Positions 44,811 to 57,203 of a stretch of DNA of 64,000 nt are shown piece after piece. Within the stretch, counting starts at the first letter, position 1. Every line of letters begins with the position of its first letter. A program made the translations under genes and the position numbers. The stretch covers positions 12,601,123 to 12,665,122 of the forward strand of contig CM029384.1 of the NCBI GenBank assembly GCA_017165825.1, in the 5' to 3' direction. The notes beneath the pieces were generated by a model that saw only the letters and a program-made list of their open reading frames with translations, had not been told where the DNA came from and searched no databases. The stretch is from Hepsetus odoe (taxonomy: Eukaryota > Chordata > Actinopteri > Characiformes > Hepsetidae).

Positions 44811-46303
44811 CCATCTTTGCATACAAAGATCTGAAATCACTTGGTGATTAGGCACAGGCCTGCCCTGTGTGTACGCAGTTCTGGCAAGGTGCTGCTAAGA
44901 CATTAATGAACGAGAAAAATGATACTCTGCAATGTTCCCATTCAGCCATCCTCCCACCCTCCTCCCCACGACTCTGCATACTAATGTCAGCATTAGCTGT
45001 GCTGTGTGCTGACTTCAGAGGGTGCCGGGCAGTCACGACGCGATCTGCTCCCAGAGGTAACTGGCCTGAGGCCACACTGGAGCACCGCTCCAACTGGCCT
45101 CAGCACTTCCACTGCAGCAGAGTTTGCAGTAAAGCTCATAAAGTTCCCCCTGTGAAATGTAGGTGCATTATTCAGAACAGGAAAAAACAACAAAGTTTTT
45201 TTCCTACTAAGACACTAATGTTTTAAATATTTGTCATTGTCATAATTACTTGTTTTCCTAGGCATTGAAGACATTTAATTTGAGATATGATGAGATCATA
45301 TTTTCAGCTTACTTTGCCTGGTATTTACATTGTGATTTGTTCAATAAAAAAAAACTTGGCTTCCATTGTATCTAACCACTCAGGTTTTTAAGTAAGCAAC
45401 AGCAAAAAGAGAACTGTAAAAGAAATCAAAATGAATGACATTTAACATTTGGTAGTATATCACTTGTATATCACTGTAGTACATTAAAAGGGCATTGTGG
45501 AATCGAACCAGACTAAATTGTCTAAAAAAGGGGGATTAAAATGACATTACACACACCTCATCATGCAGAACTTATCCTTTCTTAATAGAGATGAAAAATG
45601 TTTGACTACAATGGTATAGTCTGAAAAAACGTCTTTGGATATTTGAGTTGATCACGTATCGTGTTTGCTGCTGACTTACAGAAAACAAACTATCACTGCC
45701 TTTTCCCAAACAGTTGGTATCTAGAGACAATAGTCCAAATACTTCTTGACTTTAAGTTGCAAAATGAGCTGAATTTTTTGATTTCTTCTACTTCTAAATT
45801 CTATGATCAAGCAGCTCTCATGTTGCCTCATATCATGATTTTAAATGGCAAATCTTAACTGCAGGTCCACTTGGAGTGCCCTTTAAAGCGGCACAGATCA
45901 TGGCCAAGTCCTGTTTGGCTGCTCGGTGGTTAATGATTGCCAGTGACCTGATGGCTAAAGGGCTGGGATCACGTTATGCCTCTTAGCAATGCAAATAACT
46001 GATAGGCCTTATCCAGCCCCTGTTGATTTTTCCTCCTGCGCTTTTCCATAATTATCACGTACCACCTGGGCGTTGGAGCAGATGGAGGGAGGCGGGTGAA
46101 GGAGAAGTGTGGTGGATTAGTGTGGACAGGTGAGGTAGGAGCATGCAGGGTTTCCACAAGCTGCTGTGAAATGACCCTCCTGCTCCAGCAGCTTTTGTTT
46201 TCCTCTCAGAGATAAGGTAACGATGACCTTTTAATTCGTTAAGGAAAAAAAACATCAATGGGAAAATTTTCCAACCACTTGACCTTTCATGGGCTGCCAT
46301 CCA

Positions 46304-46308
<5 letters not shown>
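44807..46308. other. Repeat-poor intergenic block with regulatory candidates
   Basis: Two less AT-rich patches, 44.87-45.18 and 45.86-46.24 kb, stand out from AT-rich surroundings. The 119-codon open frame at 44867-45226 has no recognisable domain. Confidence 0.45.

Positions 46309-46344
<36 letters not shown>
46309..46344. repeat. (CT)n microsatellite
   Basis: 18 CT units after CCATCCATC. Confidence 0.95.
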
Positions 46345-46348
<4 letters not shown>

Positions 46349-46634
46349 CTCTCTCACTTGCTTTCTTTGTTGGCAATGACTTCTACCATTTAGACAATAC
46401 AATGTTTACTCCACTCCCCTTTATCAACACTTGAGGGCCAGATGTGCCTTTATGTGGCCAACATATGAACTTATTAATGTTTACACATTAGGCCACAAGC
46501 TGCCTGGAGACTCTCTTCTTACTGCTGATGCTCTTGGTTGTATGCATAAACCTGGTCGTTGCTAGTTAAATAACCCAGTAATGTTCAGGCTTTGCCATAC
46601 TCACACTTACAGTCTTGACCATGAACTCCACGTC

Positions 46635-46878
46635 AGGGGCAGCAGTGGCCTAATGGTTAGGGAGTTAGCCCTAGGATTGAAAGGTTATGGGTTTTAATCC
46701 CACACCAGCATACAAGATACCCTGAGGTATCATTGAGCATTGAGCAAGTGCCCCCTGGGCACTTTTGATCGCTGCCCCCTACTGCCCAGTATGTTTGGGT
46801 TTAAAAACAGAGGTTGAAGCTTGCTGTGGCTCATTGTGTGCTGTGCCGTGTTTCACAAAAAATAATCACTTTCAGTCC
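46635..46878 (+). mobile_element. tRNA-derived SINE, type 1
   Basis: Head GGGGCAGCAGTGGCCTAATG, B-box-like GGGTTTTAATCCCAC, body with an extra TTGAGCATTGAGCAAGTG repeat, and an eroded tail ending AATAATCACTTTCAG. Confidence 0.85.
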
Positions 46879-47218
46879 TTGAACAATTTATACAATGTAT
46901 TAATGTTTAAGCCAAGTCAAGTCATTTCAATCATATACACAGTACACAGTGAGATGAAACAATGTTTCTACATGGCCCTTGTGTTACATATGGGACACAT
47001 AGAACAGGACACATGACATGAGACTAAACAATTGTTCAAAAATATATTCAACATATTCATACTTGAAATTCCCTGTAAACAAGAGGCAATGTTACACATT
47101 CATCAGCTCCTTCATTTCTGAATTCCACACACTCCAGTGCCATTTTCCTCAAAAAACTGAAAAATGGAAAAACTAACATGTTGCACTTATGTTTTGCCAG
47201 CCATGATGCATTTTGAAC

Positions 47219-47484
47219 ATTTGTCTCTAGAGTCATTTTCTGCCACTTGTCCCAAACGGGGTCACAGGGGAGTGCTGGAGTCCAACCCAACTCACACAGG
47301 GCGAAGGACAGGGGACACACCCTGGACAGGTCGCCAGCCCATTGTAGGGAGGAGCGAGATGGGGACAGCACCTTGCTCAAGGGTACCTCAGGGCAACCTA
47401 TTGGGAAGGGGTTCGAACAACAGATCGTCCAATCACGTGGCCAACGCCCTAACCACTAGGCCACCTATTTGTCTCTAGAGTCAT
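47219..47484 (-). mobile_element. Chimeric SINE: type-1 head, type-2 tail, with 18-bp target duplication
   Basis: ATTTGTCTCTAGAGTCAT occurs at 47219-47236 and again at 47467-47484. Between them, on the minus strand, lies a type-1 tRNA-like head and body (GGTGGCCTAGTGGTTAGGGC, B-box-like TTGTTCGAACCCC, TACCCTTGAGCAAGGTGCTG) that changes near 47347 into the type-2 tail (GGCGACCTGTCCAGGGTGTG, ending GTTTGGGACAAGTGGCAGAA). One pair of target duplications around both parts implies insertion as one unit. Confidence 0.82.
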
Positions 47485-48432
47485 GTGCAAACTACAGTCA
47501 TGTAAAGTTTTTGCTTGTGTGACTATACTTAAATCTAAACAAAAAAGTCACAGAAACATCTCATTTTTAAGCTAAAATCTTCACAATGATGTGACTTCTT
47601 TGTTATGTATCACATGATCCCTCCTCTTAGTGCCCCAGTGTTGTTATATTTGGTCTTATGCTGGCTCATTGTTCATTTTAACAGGCTCCTGACACAAGCA
47701 TGTGTTTACACTTACTCGTTCTCTTTCAATTATCATTCAATAACAGGGTAAAAGGGGTCTTGGAGTCATCAAAAAGACAAAAGTGAGATAATCAAGCAGA
47801 ATGTGTAATCTATCAAGCTTCCAGCATCTTGAGCAATTTTCTGCAGTCCTCCCATGTTTAGTGCTGTTCTTCTTCAAATGCATACAATCCTGGAGCTTAA
47901 GCTGAGTGTTTGCTTATTTTGTACATTCCGCACCTGAAATTGACTCAAAAAGCTCAGGACATGGACATCAGGCCATAAGTGTTTACGTGCTCTCTTATGA
48001 ATAAAGATGCCAGTGGGATTTTGGAGCACAGGCTGAAAAAATGAAGAATTTTTTGTCTTAAATTATGCATAGCATCAAACATCAAAATATATAAATATAC
48101 CATAATTTCAGAACACTGCTTAATAAGCTGTGAGCAACTATTGCTATGTAGACTTTATCACATCTGGAAAAGCACTGTGACAGAAAACAGGGAGTGCATG
48201 ATGAATTATCACTGTGATTTCAAAGTAAACTTAAAGCAGAAAGTTGGAACACTTTTTCAATTTAGTCAAGATCAGCTAAAAATAATGAGCTGAAACACTG
48301 AGGCATTACCAAGAAAACCATAAAAGAATCACAAAATAGGACAAAAAAAACTGCCTTCTTCTTCAGAAAAAAATCACTCTCCACAAGCATTGTTCTTGAT
48401 GAGGCACCTAGGCCCATCCACTGTACCTGCAA
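47485..48432. other. Intergenic, nothing recognised
   Basis: Unique AT-rich sequence. Confidence 0.5.
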
Positions 48433-48683
48433 GTGGCAGTGGTGGCCTATTGGTTCAGGTGTTTGGCCACAGGATTGGAAGATTGTGTGGTTCAAACCCC
48501 TTACCAGTAGGTTGCCCTGAGGTACCCTTGAGCAAGGTACTATCCCCGTCACTGCTCCCCGGGTGCTTTCATAGCTGCCCCCTGCTGCATGGTGTTTGTA
48601 TGGGTTAAATGCAGAGGTCCAATTTCGTTGTGGTGTGCTGTGCTGTGACCTCGCAATGACAAGAATAGTCACTTTCACTTTAA
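48433..48683 (+). mobile_element. tRNA-derived SINE, type 1
   Basis: Head GTGGCAGTGGTGGCCTATTG, body TACCCTTGAGCAAGGTACTA, ATGCAGAGGTCCAATTTCGT and tail CAATGACAAGAATAGTCACT then TTCACTTT. Well preserved. Confidence 0.9.
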
Positions 48684-50344
48684 GAGCATATCAAAACCGT
48701 AAACTGTTAACAATTTTCCAGTGACTTTGTTTAGTTTTCATTTGTGCTGAGGTATGTTTAATACCTCAAGGCAAGTCTAAACTCTTAAGAAAGTAACTTC
48801 AAATTGAAAAAGGTCATATATATATATATATTGTCATTTTTGGTAACATCGACCACTATCCAAGGTATTCTTTTGTAATCTTCTAATACTGTTGTCTTAC
48901 TAAACTGCACTCCAAAGCCATTTTGCTCAGTACTGCTGCTTTGGCAACAAAAACAACTGCTCTTGCACAAGGCTTTGCTCCTCTTATCAGTCTGTCCGGT
49001 TATGCTACTTTACAGACTCTCTTTTGAATTTGTTTTACAGCGATTATTTTACAGAAGGTCACGTTCACAGCTAGTTTATCATAAGCTGCCTGTTTGGAGC
49101 CCAAAGGTGGGAGTGTGCCTATGGGTGCAGGGTCAACCAATGGAGACAGAATTTGATAATGAACCCCCTCCTCTAGATGGGCTTGTAACCTTGAGCAGGG
49201 TTTGGAGTTGGCTCGTCTTTGTTGGTTGAGGAGTATCAAATGGACTCTAACCCAGTGCTTTCCTGCTTTTTTTCCTGTGTCCATTCATGTTATTGGGGTA
49301 AAATATGGGGTAAATGACACCTGACCTAATACTTCCTGGGCCATCGTGCTTATACTGGTACAAAATGGTCGATTATAATATTATTTTACAAACACGTCAA
49401 AGTAAACAGAACATTTATGGGTCTTAACCCTTTTAGATTCTTAGCATGCACCCCTTGAAATGTTTCTCCTTGAAAAATGTTGTGATATAATGTTTGATAT
49501 GAAGTTTGCCTATAAAAGAGGAGATATTTCGTAAATTTAGAATTTGGATTTTTCCCCATTTTCCCACCTAGCTTGGTCTTCCCTCATTGCAAGATCAAAC
49601 CAAACTGCCACTGATGCAACAAACAGCTTAAATGAAGATGTTAACCGTCAGTACTGTTATATCAGATGCCTAGCTTGACCTACATAGAGCTGACTAAGGA
49701 TGATGAAAAGTAGGCTCACTCAGAGTTAGTAAGACCAATTTTGCTTTAATGGACTTGTGATCTCCTAATAAAAGTGTAAAGTGTAAGCTATGAGCAGCTT
49801 TACAACTCAGGAGCCCAATTTTTGACGTCGTGACATCTGTGCTAAAGTAAAAAAAGAAATTCATGCTTACAAAATAATTGTAGTTCATTATGTAACTATG
49901 TAACAATTATTAACAATTAAACAATTAATTCAATTTTTGTGAAAAAAAAAGTCTAAATAACTAGACTTTTAAGAGTTTCTGAAATGACCAAGTTCTTTCA
50001 TTTATAAGTTCATTTTTTGGTTTCACGGAACATAAATAATTTATATTCACAGAATGGGGCCTTTCAGGTCTTGAAAACTGGCACAATTGAAAAAAGTGCA
50101 CAAAAAGGTGCACTTGGTGTCTCTTTGTTTACCCAAGCAAATCAACACCCACCCCTCCTCCTTTTACTTTGTGCTGGAAAGGTTTGTTGTGTCTACTGGC
50201 TTAGGTAACTATGGGTAAACTGTGCTAAGCATGTCACTTTTGTTGGGAAGGACATCAGATACCGTCAGTGACTTGTATTTCCTCTCGCTTCATCTCACAA
50301 TTCAGAAAAATCAAAACAGAGGGAAACACATCCTTCATCAAAAA
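48684..50344. other. Intergenic, nothing recognised
   Basis: Unique AT-rich sequence with a short AT tract at 48.82 kb. No coding signal. Confidence 0.5.
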
Positions 50345-50925
50345 TATGTTTAAGAATGAAAACACATGGAATAGATATGGTCACCCCTGCATTTATTTGT
50401 TTTGTTCAACCTCTCTTTGCCAATAAAACAGCAGTGTCCCCTATAACATTTTATAAGGTTGTAGAATACATAGCAGGCCACCTGAGACCATTCTTCCTTG
50501 CAGAATTTCTTCAGATCATCCATCCTAAACCCTCTCTTGTACGCTCTCCTTTGCAGCTCACCCCACAGGTTTTCAAAGAAGTTCAGGGCAGGAGACTGAG
50601 ATGTTACAGGATATTGGGTTTTCCTTATATTTACAACAAACTCACATTGAGTCTTTATAGAACAAAAAACCCTGTTTTTGTTTCATCAGACCATAGAACA
50701 TGGTTCTAGACAAAGTAGTAGTAGCAGTTAAAAAATAAGGGTCACTTATCCTCTGGGATTACTCATATACCTTTCAAATAATCTGTTGTCATGGTGGTAG
50801 CATCTGAAGATGGTTTTGGAGACTTTGTAACCCCAGAATTTTCCTCTTATAATTCGGCAGTGGTCCTCTTCAAATTTGTAGCAGTTCTAGTTGATATTCA
50901 GTTTATTGCCCTAACAGTTGAAATG
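50345..50925 (-). mobile_element. Tc1/mariner transposon relic
   Basis: On the minus strand, WSDETKTGFF (catalytic DE region; TGGTCTGATGAAACAAAAAC) is followed after a deletion by SPALNFFENLWGELQRRAYK, then MDDLKKFCKEEWSQ. This is the SPDLNPIENLW block with several substitutions. Further upstream is a weak N-terminal trace (GVTKSPKPSSDATTMTTD). No clear termini were found. Confidence 0.7.
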
Positions 50926-52207
50926 GGCATTTTCAGGCAAGTAGCTATTTAACAAACATTCCCTGACTTATGAAGGTCACATTTCTTCTACATTTAATTT
51001 GTGTTCAATATTCTTAACCATGTTGAAGGATGAGAAAGAGAAAGGCTTCATATTTGCATTGTCATGGATTACAGCTAGAAAGTTCTTACACAATCCTATC
51101 AAGTTATAAATGTACAACTTAAATGTGAAGCATGCTTTATTACACTGACTGACAATTGACAGTTCCATGGGTACCCATAATTGTGCCACATGTGTTTTCA
51201 TTGAGAATAAATATTTATTATTGATGAGACATTTGTTTTTCAATTAATACATTCATTTCACGTTAATTTTGGATTTAAATTAGTGTAAAAAGAAGCTACT
51301 TAACCAAAAGTAGCTATAGTAGTACATGTTAACATATCTGTTTGTAAGTCAGTTGCAGAATACTTTGAAATATACAGACAAGAACAAAATTTTAAATCTG
51401 GACAGCATGCAGAACCATCCTTGGATTTTTGTAGCTAAGTGGACCATAAGAGCTACTATCTGTAGACAGATTGCAAATATAAAGCACTAAAAAGTATTGA
51501 GAATATATATAAGAATTTCAGTTAACTGAAATAACTAATTTAGTTCAAACCTATGCATAATCCATGTTTGGCACTTGCCTGAACTAGCCCGCATACCTTA
51601 TAGTTACATTGTTTTTTCTTGGTAAAGCTAAAGAGCACACTATAGCTCTTTTCATCCAGAGGTCCTCTGTTGCCTTTCATACTGCTTTAAAGCACCTTCT
51701 GCAGAATATATTTGATTTGCCACATCATTGCACTTTTGATTGAAAGCTTGGTGACTGAACAATACTGTAAAATTAGCTTAGGGTAGAATTTATTGAAAGC
51801 TATTTGAATGAAGGGCTAGCGCTTTAGTGGTTAAGCAGAGTCATTACCTACTTAACAGCTACTGTAGCAAATAATAGTCACAAACAAACACAATTTACAT
51901 TTGCTCTAGTGCCTTTTTTTTTAAGCTTGAGTTTGCACACCGTGGTGAAATTGGTGAAGTCTGTGATGTAAAATGATTATTGAGATGAAAAAGCAAACCT
52001 CCGCATTACACATCGGGAAAGATTACAAATCTGGATCTTTTTAATATGAACATATAAGAGCACATTATGTCAGGGAGGGGGTTTTATTTGGGCCTGCCAG
52101 GGAAGTCACCAAGAGCTGGTGAAGGGAATTTATCATTGTGATTATTCCCTGAAAGTCCATCTAAGAGCAGTTCTCTTGACATAATGAACCAAAATAATTA
52201 CACTGAA
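50926..52207. other. Intergenic, nothing recognised
   Basis: AT-rich unique sequence. The last 150 bp before the GT array are less AT-rich. Confidence 0.5.
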
Positions 52208-52221
52208 TGTGTGCATGTGTG

Positions 52222-52262
<41 letters not shown>
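52208..52262. repeat. (GT)n microsatellite
   Basis: GT array with CATG and CG interruptions. Confidence 0.95.
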
Positions 52263-52264
<2 letters not shown>

Positions 52265-55200
52265 AAAAGAATTCAAAAGATATTCCCTCTCTGTAACATC
52301 TTTTAAGATATCATTCATTGTTCTTGTATCAGAGTTTCAGCAGCTTACGCTACGTCCAACTGGATGTGGCATTATCTTCCTTTTTCGCAGTACATGGAAA
52401 GAATATTATATAAATGAAAGATTAACTTTTAAGTCCTGCCTCAGTCAACCCACAGTGTCCCCTGTCTGTCCTGATCTGGCTGCTACAGAAGGGGTGGGGC
52501 TTTGAGCCCAGTGACAGCCAGTCAGAAGGAGGGGTGGACCACTTTTTACCCAGCAACAGCTAACTGTCATCTCTTGTAGCTCCATAACACACAGGTTGCT
52601 GAAAGTCCATCCCCCGGAGCTCAGCAGACTGTTAAGACTTCAGCCGTGCCCTCAGTCAATGACTCATCGCATCATTTATAAGCTGGGATGACCATTATGC
52701 ATACTAAGTCACTCCTGGCATGAGGCTCAGTACAATCAAATGTACTTAGCTCAGGTTGTTCAGATCATTTTTGGGGCTGTGATATTCAGGGCCTATCTGT
52801 ATTATATTATGGGAAATACTATAGATACCTTAAAATTAACATTAAACAACCTTCTCTAGTAGAACAGCTTGAATACTGTGGCATCACCACCTTTAAGATG
52901 TAGCCAAATCAAATTTTATATATATGAAAAAACAACTTAAAAAGTACTTAAAGACCTAAAGGAGACCTTCTTTTCTGTGCCATTTTTCTGTTTCTATGTA
53001 ATAGCTACCGTACAGGCTAATTGAAAAAGTTTGATATAAAGCACTAAAGGAACTACAGGAACTGTAGTTATACAGGAACTGTATAACGATTTAGAAGTTA
53101 GAGCATGTAGCAGTAATATAGTATTAGTGAAATGTTCCACTCTTTTGTGCTTCTAATTTTTTCTAGAATCCATACACTTTATATGGTAAGTTATACAGAG
53201 CTCTCTGGTTTCTCTGGGTTTCTATGTATATGCATCCTCAGTAACTTGTATTTGGATGTTCAGTAAAAAAAACAACTCATGAAATCATAGCAGTCACTTT
53301 GGAGATTTATAATGGGTACTGGTTTAAATAGGTTGTGTCCCAAAAACAGGCCATAGCAGACTGTTTCATATATTGGGTGTTATGTTTAGACTGTATACAA
53401 CACACAGCTGAAGCTTTATATAGGGTACAGGCCCCGCCTTGAGTGAATGAATGGCTGCTAAATAGCCTCTATTGACATTTGGTGTTTTGCCCTGACCCTT
53501 CTTCCGCTATTCCAAACACACTTATGTGGGCTCCCCTGTACTGCATTCATTAATGTCCACACTAGGCATTTCACATAAGAGGAAATGGCCATTTCCCTAA
53601 AACTGCCATGAAAGTGTGTTGGTATCATGTAGAAGCTGAAAAACATCATCAACAAGAATTTTCATCATATAATACTGGACTTGCATGGTATTTTTGTTGC
53701 TTGTTGTTGAAACTGTTCAAGAGTGTTTGTATGTCATAGGCAATATAGGTAGTCGGCCAAAACATATTAGGTGTCTAAAATTTGCCTCCTCAGTTTTAGG
53801 TATAGGTCAACTTTAGGTTTTAAGATTACCTAGATTACTATTTTAACAATATAGTGTACTTTTGCCCTTTTTTGCACTTATAGATAGAAAGAAGGATACA
53901 GCGTCACTGATCTCAAAAGAAAGTCGCAGCTGTCTCCGCATTTCATCATAAAACAGAATAAAATGTGGTTACAGATATCTGTATGCAACAATATTACATT
54001 TCTGCCCTCTGAAAAAAGCTACTAAACTGCCATTCGGGTGGTACTTCATGGTTACATGACTTTACATTGTTTGTACTTGAGCAGAAAATGTACCAGCATA
54101 GTACCTTTTTTGACCTTGTGGTACATTTCAGTTTCAGAGGCTTTACATAATTAAACACAACAATTAATGGGTAAATAAAAAATATAAATAAACCAACTAA
54201 AATCCTTTATGGCTAAAGTTTATAATATTTCAATCCTCAGTGCATCGTTTGCTATTGTAACTAGTTCATAACGTCTTTCACATGCACACAATGAAAGGAC
54301 TGGATTGCAATTCTGTGTTTTGGTTAGTTTTTGATGGAACAAGTTAGACGAGAGATTTGAATGTTCACGAACATGCCTGGGACAAGCTGAAGAATAAATT
54401 ACCCTCAGGCTGCCCACACTTTTCTTATCCACTCTGAAATGGGGGTAAGAGAAAACTGGACTGAAAAATGTTTGCCTCTTTTAAGTAGTGTAATAATGAT
54501 TATTTATATTTGAGATAGCATCTTAGAAATCACTCCATAAAATTTATTAAACCAATAAAGGCATCGAATTACAAAGACATAGGACCTAAAGAACAAAGTG
54601 TTAAACATTTTCAACAGTTGCTACATTTTAGAAGAAAGGCTTGAGGATTTTACTCTAAGCAATAACACAGCTTATAGCCTGTCATTGAGGATGACAATCC
54701 AAGGCTTTTCAGATCCAGCTTGCTTCTTATTCAAATCAGAAGCTCATTTGAATTCTGCCCTGAGCACATACATCAGGAGGGTTGTCTTCCTTGGTTTCTT
54801 GTAAAAACATCTCAAGTGTTTTCATCAGAAAATACATTCAGTTCCATTTTGGCTGGAGCTCCGAATTGCAGGGATAAGCTGAATCATTTTATCTCACTAG
54901 TACGAGGATATACTTTAGGTTTGAAAGTTGCAGTGCTCTTGAAAGTCTGAAACTGACCTGTGATAAGCACTGAGTAAGTAGTTTACTTGGCTGATATACC
55001 TGATGTGGTAGGCTTTCTAGGGCACAAAACCTCTCCACTTTTTTAATGGTCTCTAATTAAAGAGATAACTGAGAATCAAATTTCATTTCATATAATCCAT
55101 ATATGGACATATGCAAAAGTGGAAAAACAGCCTGTTTGGAAGTGGTTGTGTTGTGTCCAATGTGAGGATTTTCAGTTCCCAACCTGTACAAAAGGCCTGT

Positions 55201-55353
55201 TTCTGCCCGTCAGTGCTGAAATAATAAGCAGTTTTCAGTCAAGACTGCTTTCTGAATGAGGTTCAGTTTATGGTGGTCATTCAGAACAGAGGCCCTTTTG
55301 TCATGTTACTCTTAAAGACATAGTACCAAAATCAGCTTTTATGCAAATGTCAT
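52263..55353. other. Repeat-poor intergenic block
   Basis: No exon-like ORF. The 52.57-52.74 kb patch has AP-1-like and TA-rich motifs. At 54.03-54.14 kb several GTACC/GGTAC words suggest an old inverted-repeat element. Confidence 0.45.
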
Positions 55354-55603
55354 AGGGGCAGCGGTGGCCCAGTGGTTAGGGAGTTGGACACAGGATCAGA
55401 AGATTGTAGGTTCAATGTTGTGAACCACAAACAACCGATTGTGAGTTGGTTGCCCTGAGGTACCCTTGAGCAAGGTACCGTCCCTGTCACTGCTCCCCAG
55501 GTGCGTTCATAGCTGCCCCCTACTGTATGGTGTTTGTGTGCATGGGTTAAATGCAGAGGTGCTGTGCTGTGACCTTGCAATGACAAGAATAGTCACTTTG
55601 TCA
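55354..55603 (+). mobile_element. tRNA-derived SINE, type 1
   Basis: Head GGGGCAGCGGTGGCCCAGTG, a B-box region interrupted by a short insertion (GTTGTGAACCACAAACAACC), body TACCCTTGAGCAAGGTACCG, a deletion before the tail, and CAATGACAAGAATAGTCACT. TGTCATA/TGTCACA at the edges may be a decayed target duplication. Confidence 0.87.
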
Positions 55604-57159
55604 CATGTAGAGAAACATTAAGAAAACCAGTAGAGAAACATACAATAATAGAAAAATGTAGAAAAAGGCCTCTTTAAAGCCCCAAATATTACAATGTATG
55701 GAATTTTACTGTTAATTAAGAAATAAAATAAATAAAATAAATAAATCCCCTTACTTCAGCAGTTCCTCTGTTTTCAGAAAGAGTGGAAAGTTACTCATGA
55801 TTGAATGGTCTTTATTTTGGCTGTGTGCCACAGTCTCTGCAGTTCATGAACTGAACAGCTTGACTCCACTCATGCCAATGACACTCAGAACCAGGGGTCC
55901 ACATGGTCACGCAGGGATGATATAGTATCGCTCTTTCTGTCAATATGAAGCCATTTGCTAGCAGTCGACTAGGTTATGCAGACAGGACCAAGTGCTTGAA
56001 ACGGTCCTGTAACACTTTGTGAACTGAAAATGCTTTACAACATGCACTTGGGTAAAAAGAAAAAAAGGTTTTAAAGGATAATGAGCAAGACATGCTTTAA
56101 TATGTTGCCACCTTGGCACGTAATATGAAGGATGGACCTCAAATTTTATTTCAAGTGGTTACATGTAACTGTGTTTAGTAGCTTCTGATATACTTGATTT
56201 AATAATGTGGACTCATTGGACAGAAAAAAACCTGATTTGGGTAAATTCTGTTAATTGTTACTAACTGTTTTTCTGTTTAACTTTAATTCATTCATCGGCA
56301 GGGGACATGCTCACTCACTTGCACAGCTTTCAGCCAGCAGGGTTGTACAAATCAGTCCTGAAATATTGATAATTTCCATCTTCTTGTTTCTACTGAGAAT
56401 CAGTCCTCACAAGAAAATATTAATGCTAAGTGTTCTCCAAATAGTAAACTGAACAGTGTTCTTTTCAATGAAATGGTGGTAAAAAGGTAAAAGAATTGTA
56501 GGGAATAAATGTGTTTTCTGCTCTCTCACACTGCTTTTCCCAAACACACACACAAAGTATTTAATACTAATGCAAAAGCTGCCGTTTATCATTTCTAATG
56601 TCTACATTCATGTTTTTAACTATGGAAATCATCCCCTTTTTTCTGAATGTGATACTTTTTAAAGGATCTTTACATATAACCTATTAGATTGAAAAAAATG
56701 GAATCACTCATCTCCATGATTAACCAAATATTTTTAAAAAGTTACACACAAAGCAAGAAGGCCTCGGGGACAGAGAACACAATGTGTAAAACAAACACAA
56801 AATAATATGCAAATAAATGAAACTAAGAACCAGTTTAAGTTAATGAGTTGTATTCAAATGTACTGTACATCAGACAAGTGACAACTCACTGAAAGCACAT
56901 TAAAACATCGCAAATGACTCAGTTTCACTCAGTTATATGCATTTGTTAAAAGACCAGTAATTCAGTCTTAGGATAGCTGCAACTTTACAGATGTCAGAAC
57001 GGAACTAATGTGGTGGAAATTTGCACTGACCACTGACCCTGGACTTAAGCATCATGGAAAAAAAACAGTTTAAATGTTAACAGGTTACGCTGTAATGATA
57101 CATGTATAAACTTGTAAATGAAGAGTGATAAAAAGACATGTGCGCATTCCCCATAGCCA

Positions 57160-57160
<1 letters not shown>
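55604..57160. other. Intergenic, nothing recognised
   Basis: AT-rich unique sequence. Confidence 0.5.

Positions 57161-57203
<43 letters not shown>
57161..57203. repeat. (CA)n microsatellite
   Basis: CA array with one AA interruption. Confidence 0.95.

Noticed and set aside
44867..45226. 119-codon open frame on +
   Set aside because: No recognisable domain, amino-acid composition not protein-like, no splice context; kept only as a composition island.
53458..53655. 65-codon open frame on -
   Set aside because: Length is within chance expectation and nothing recognisable is encoded.
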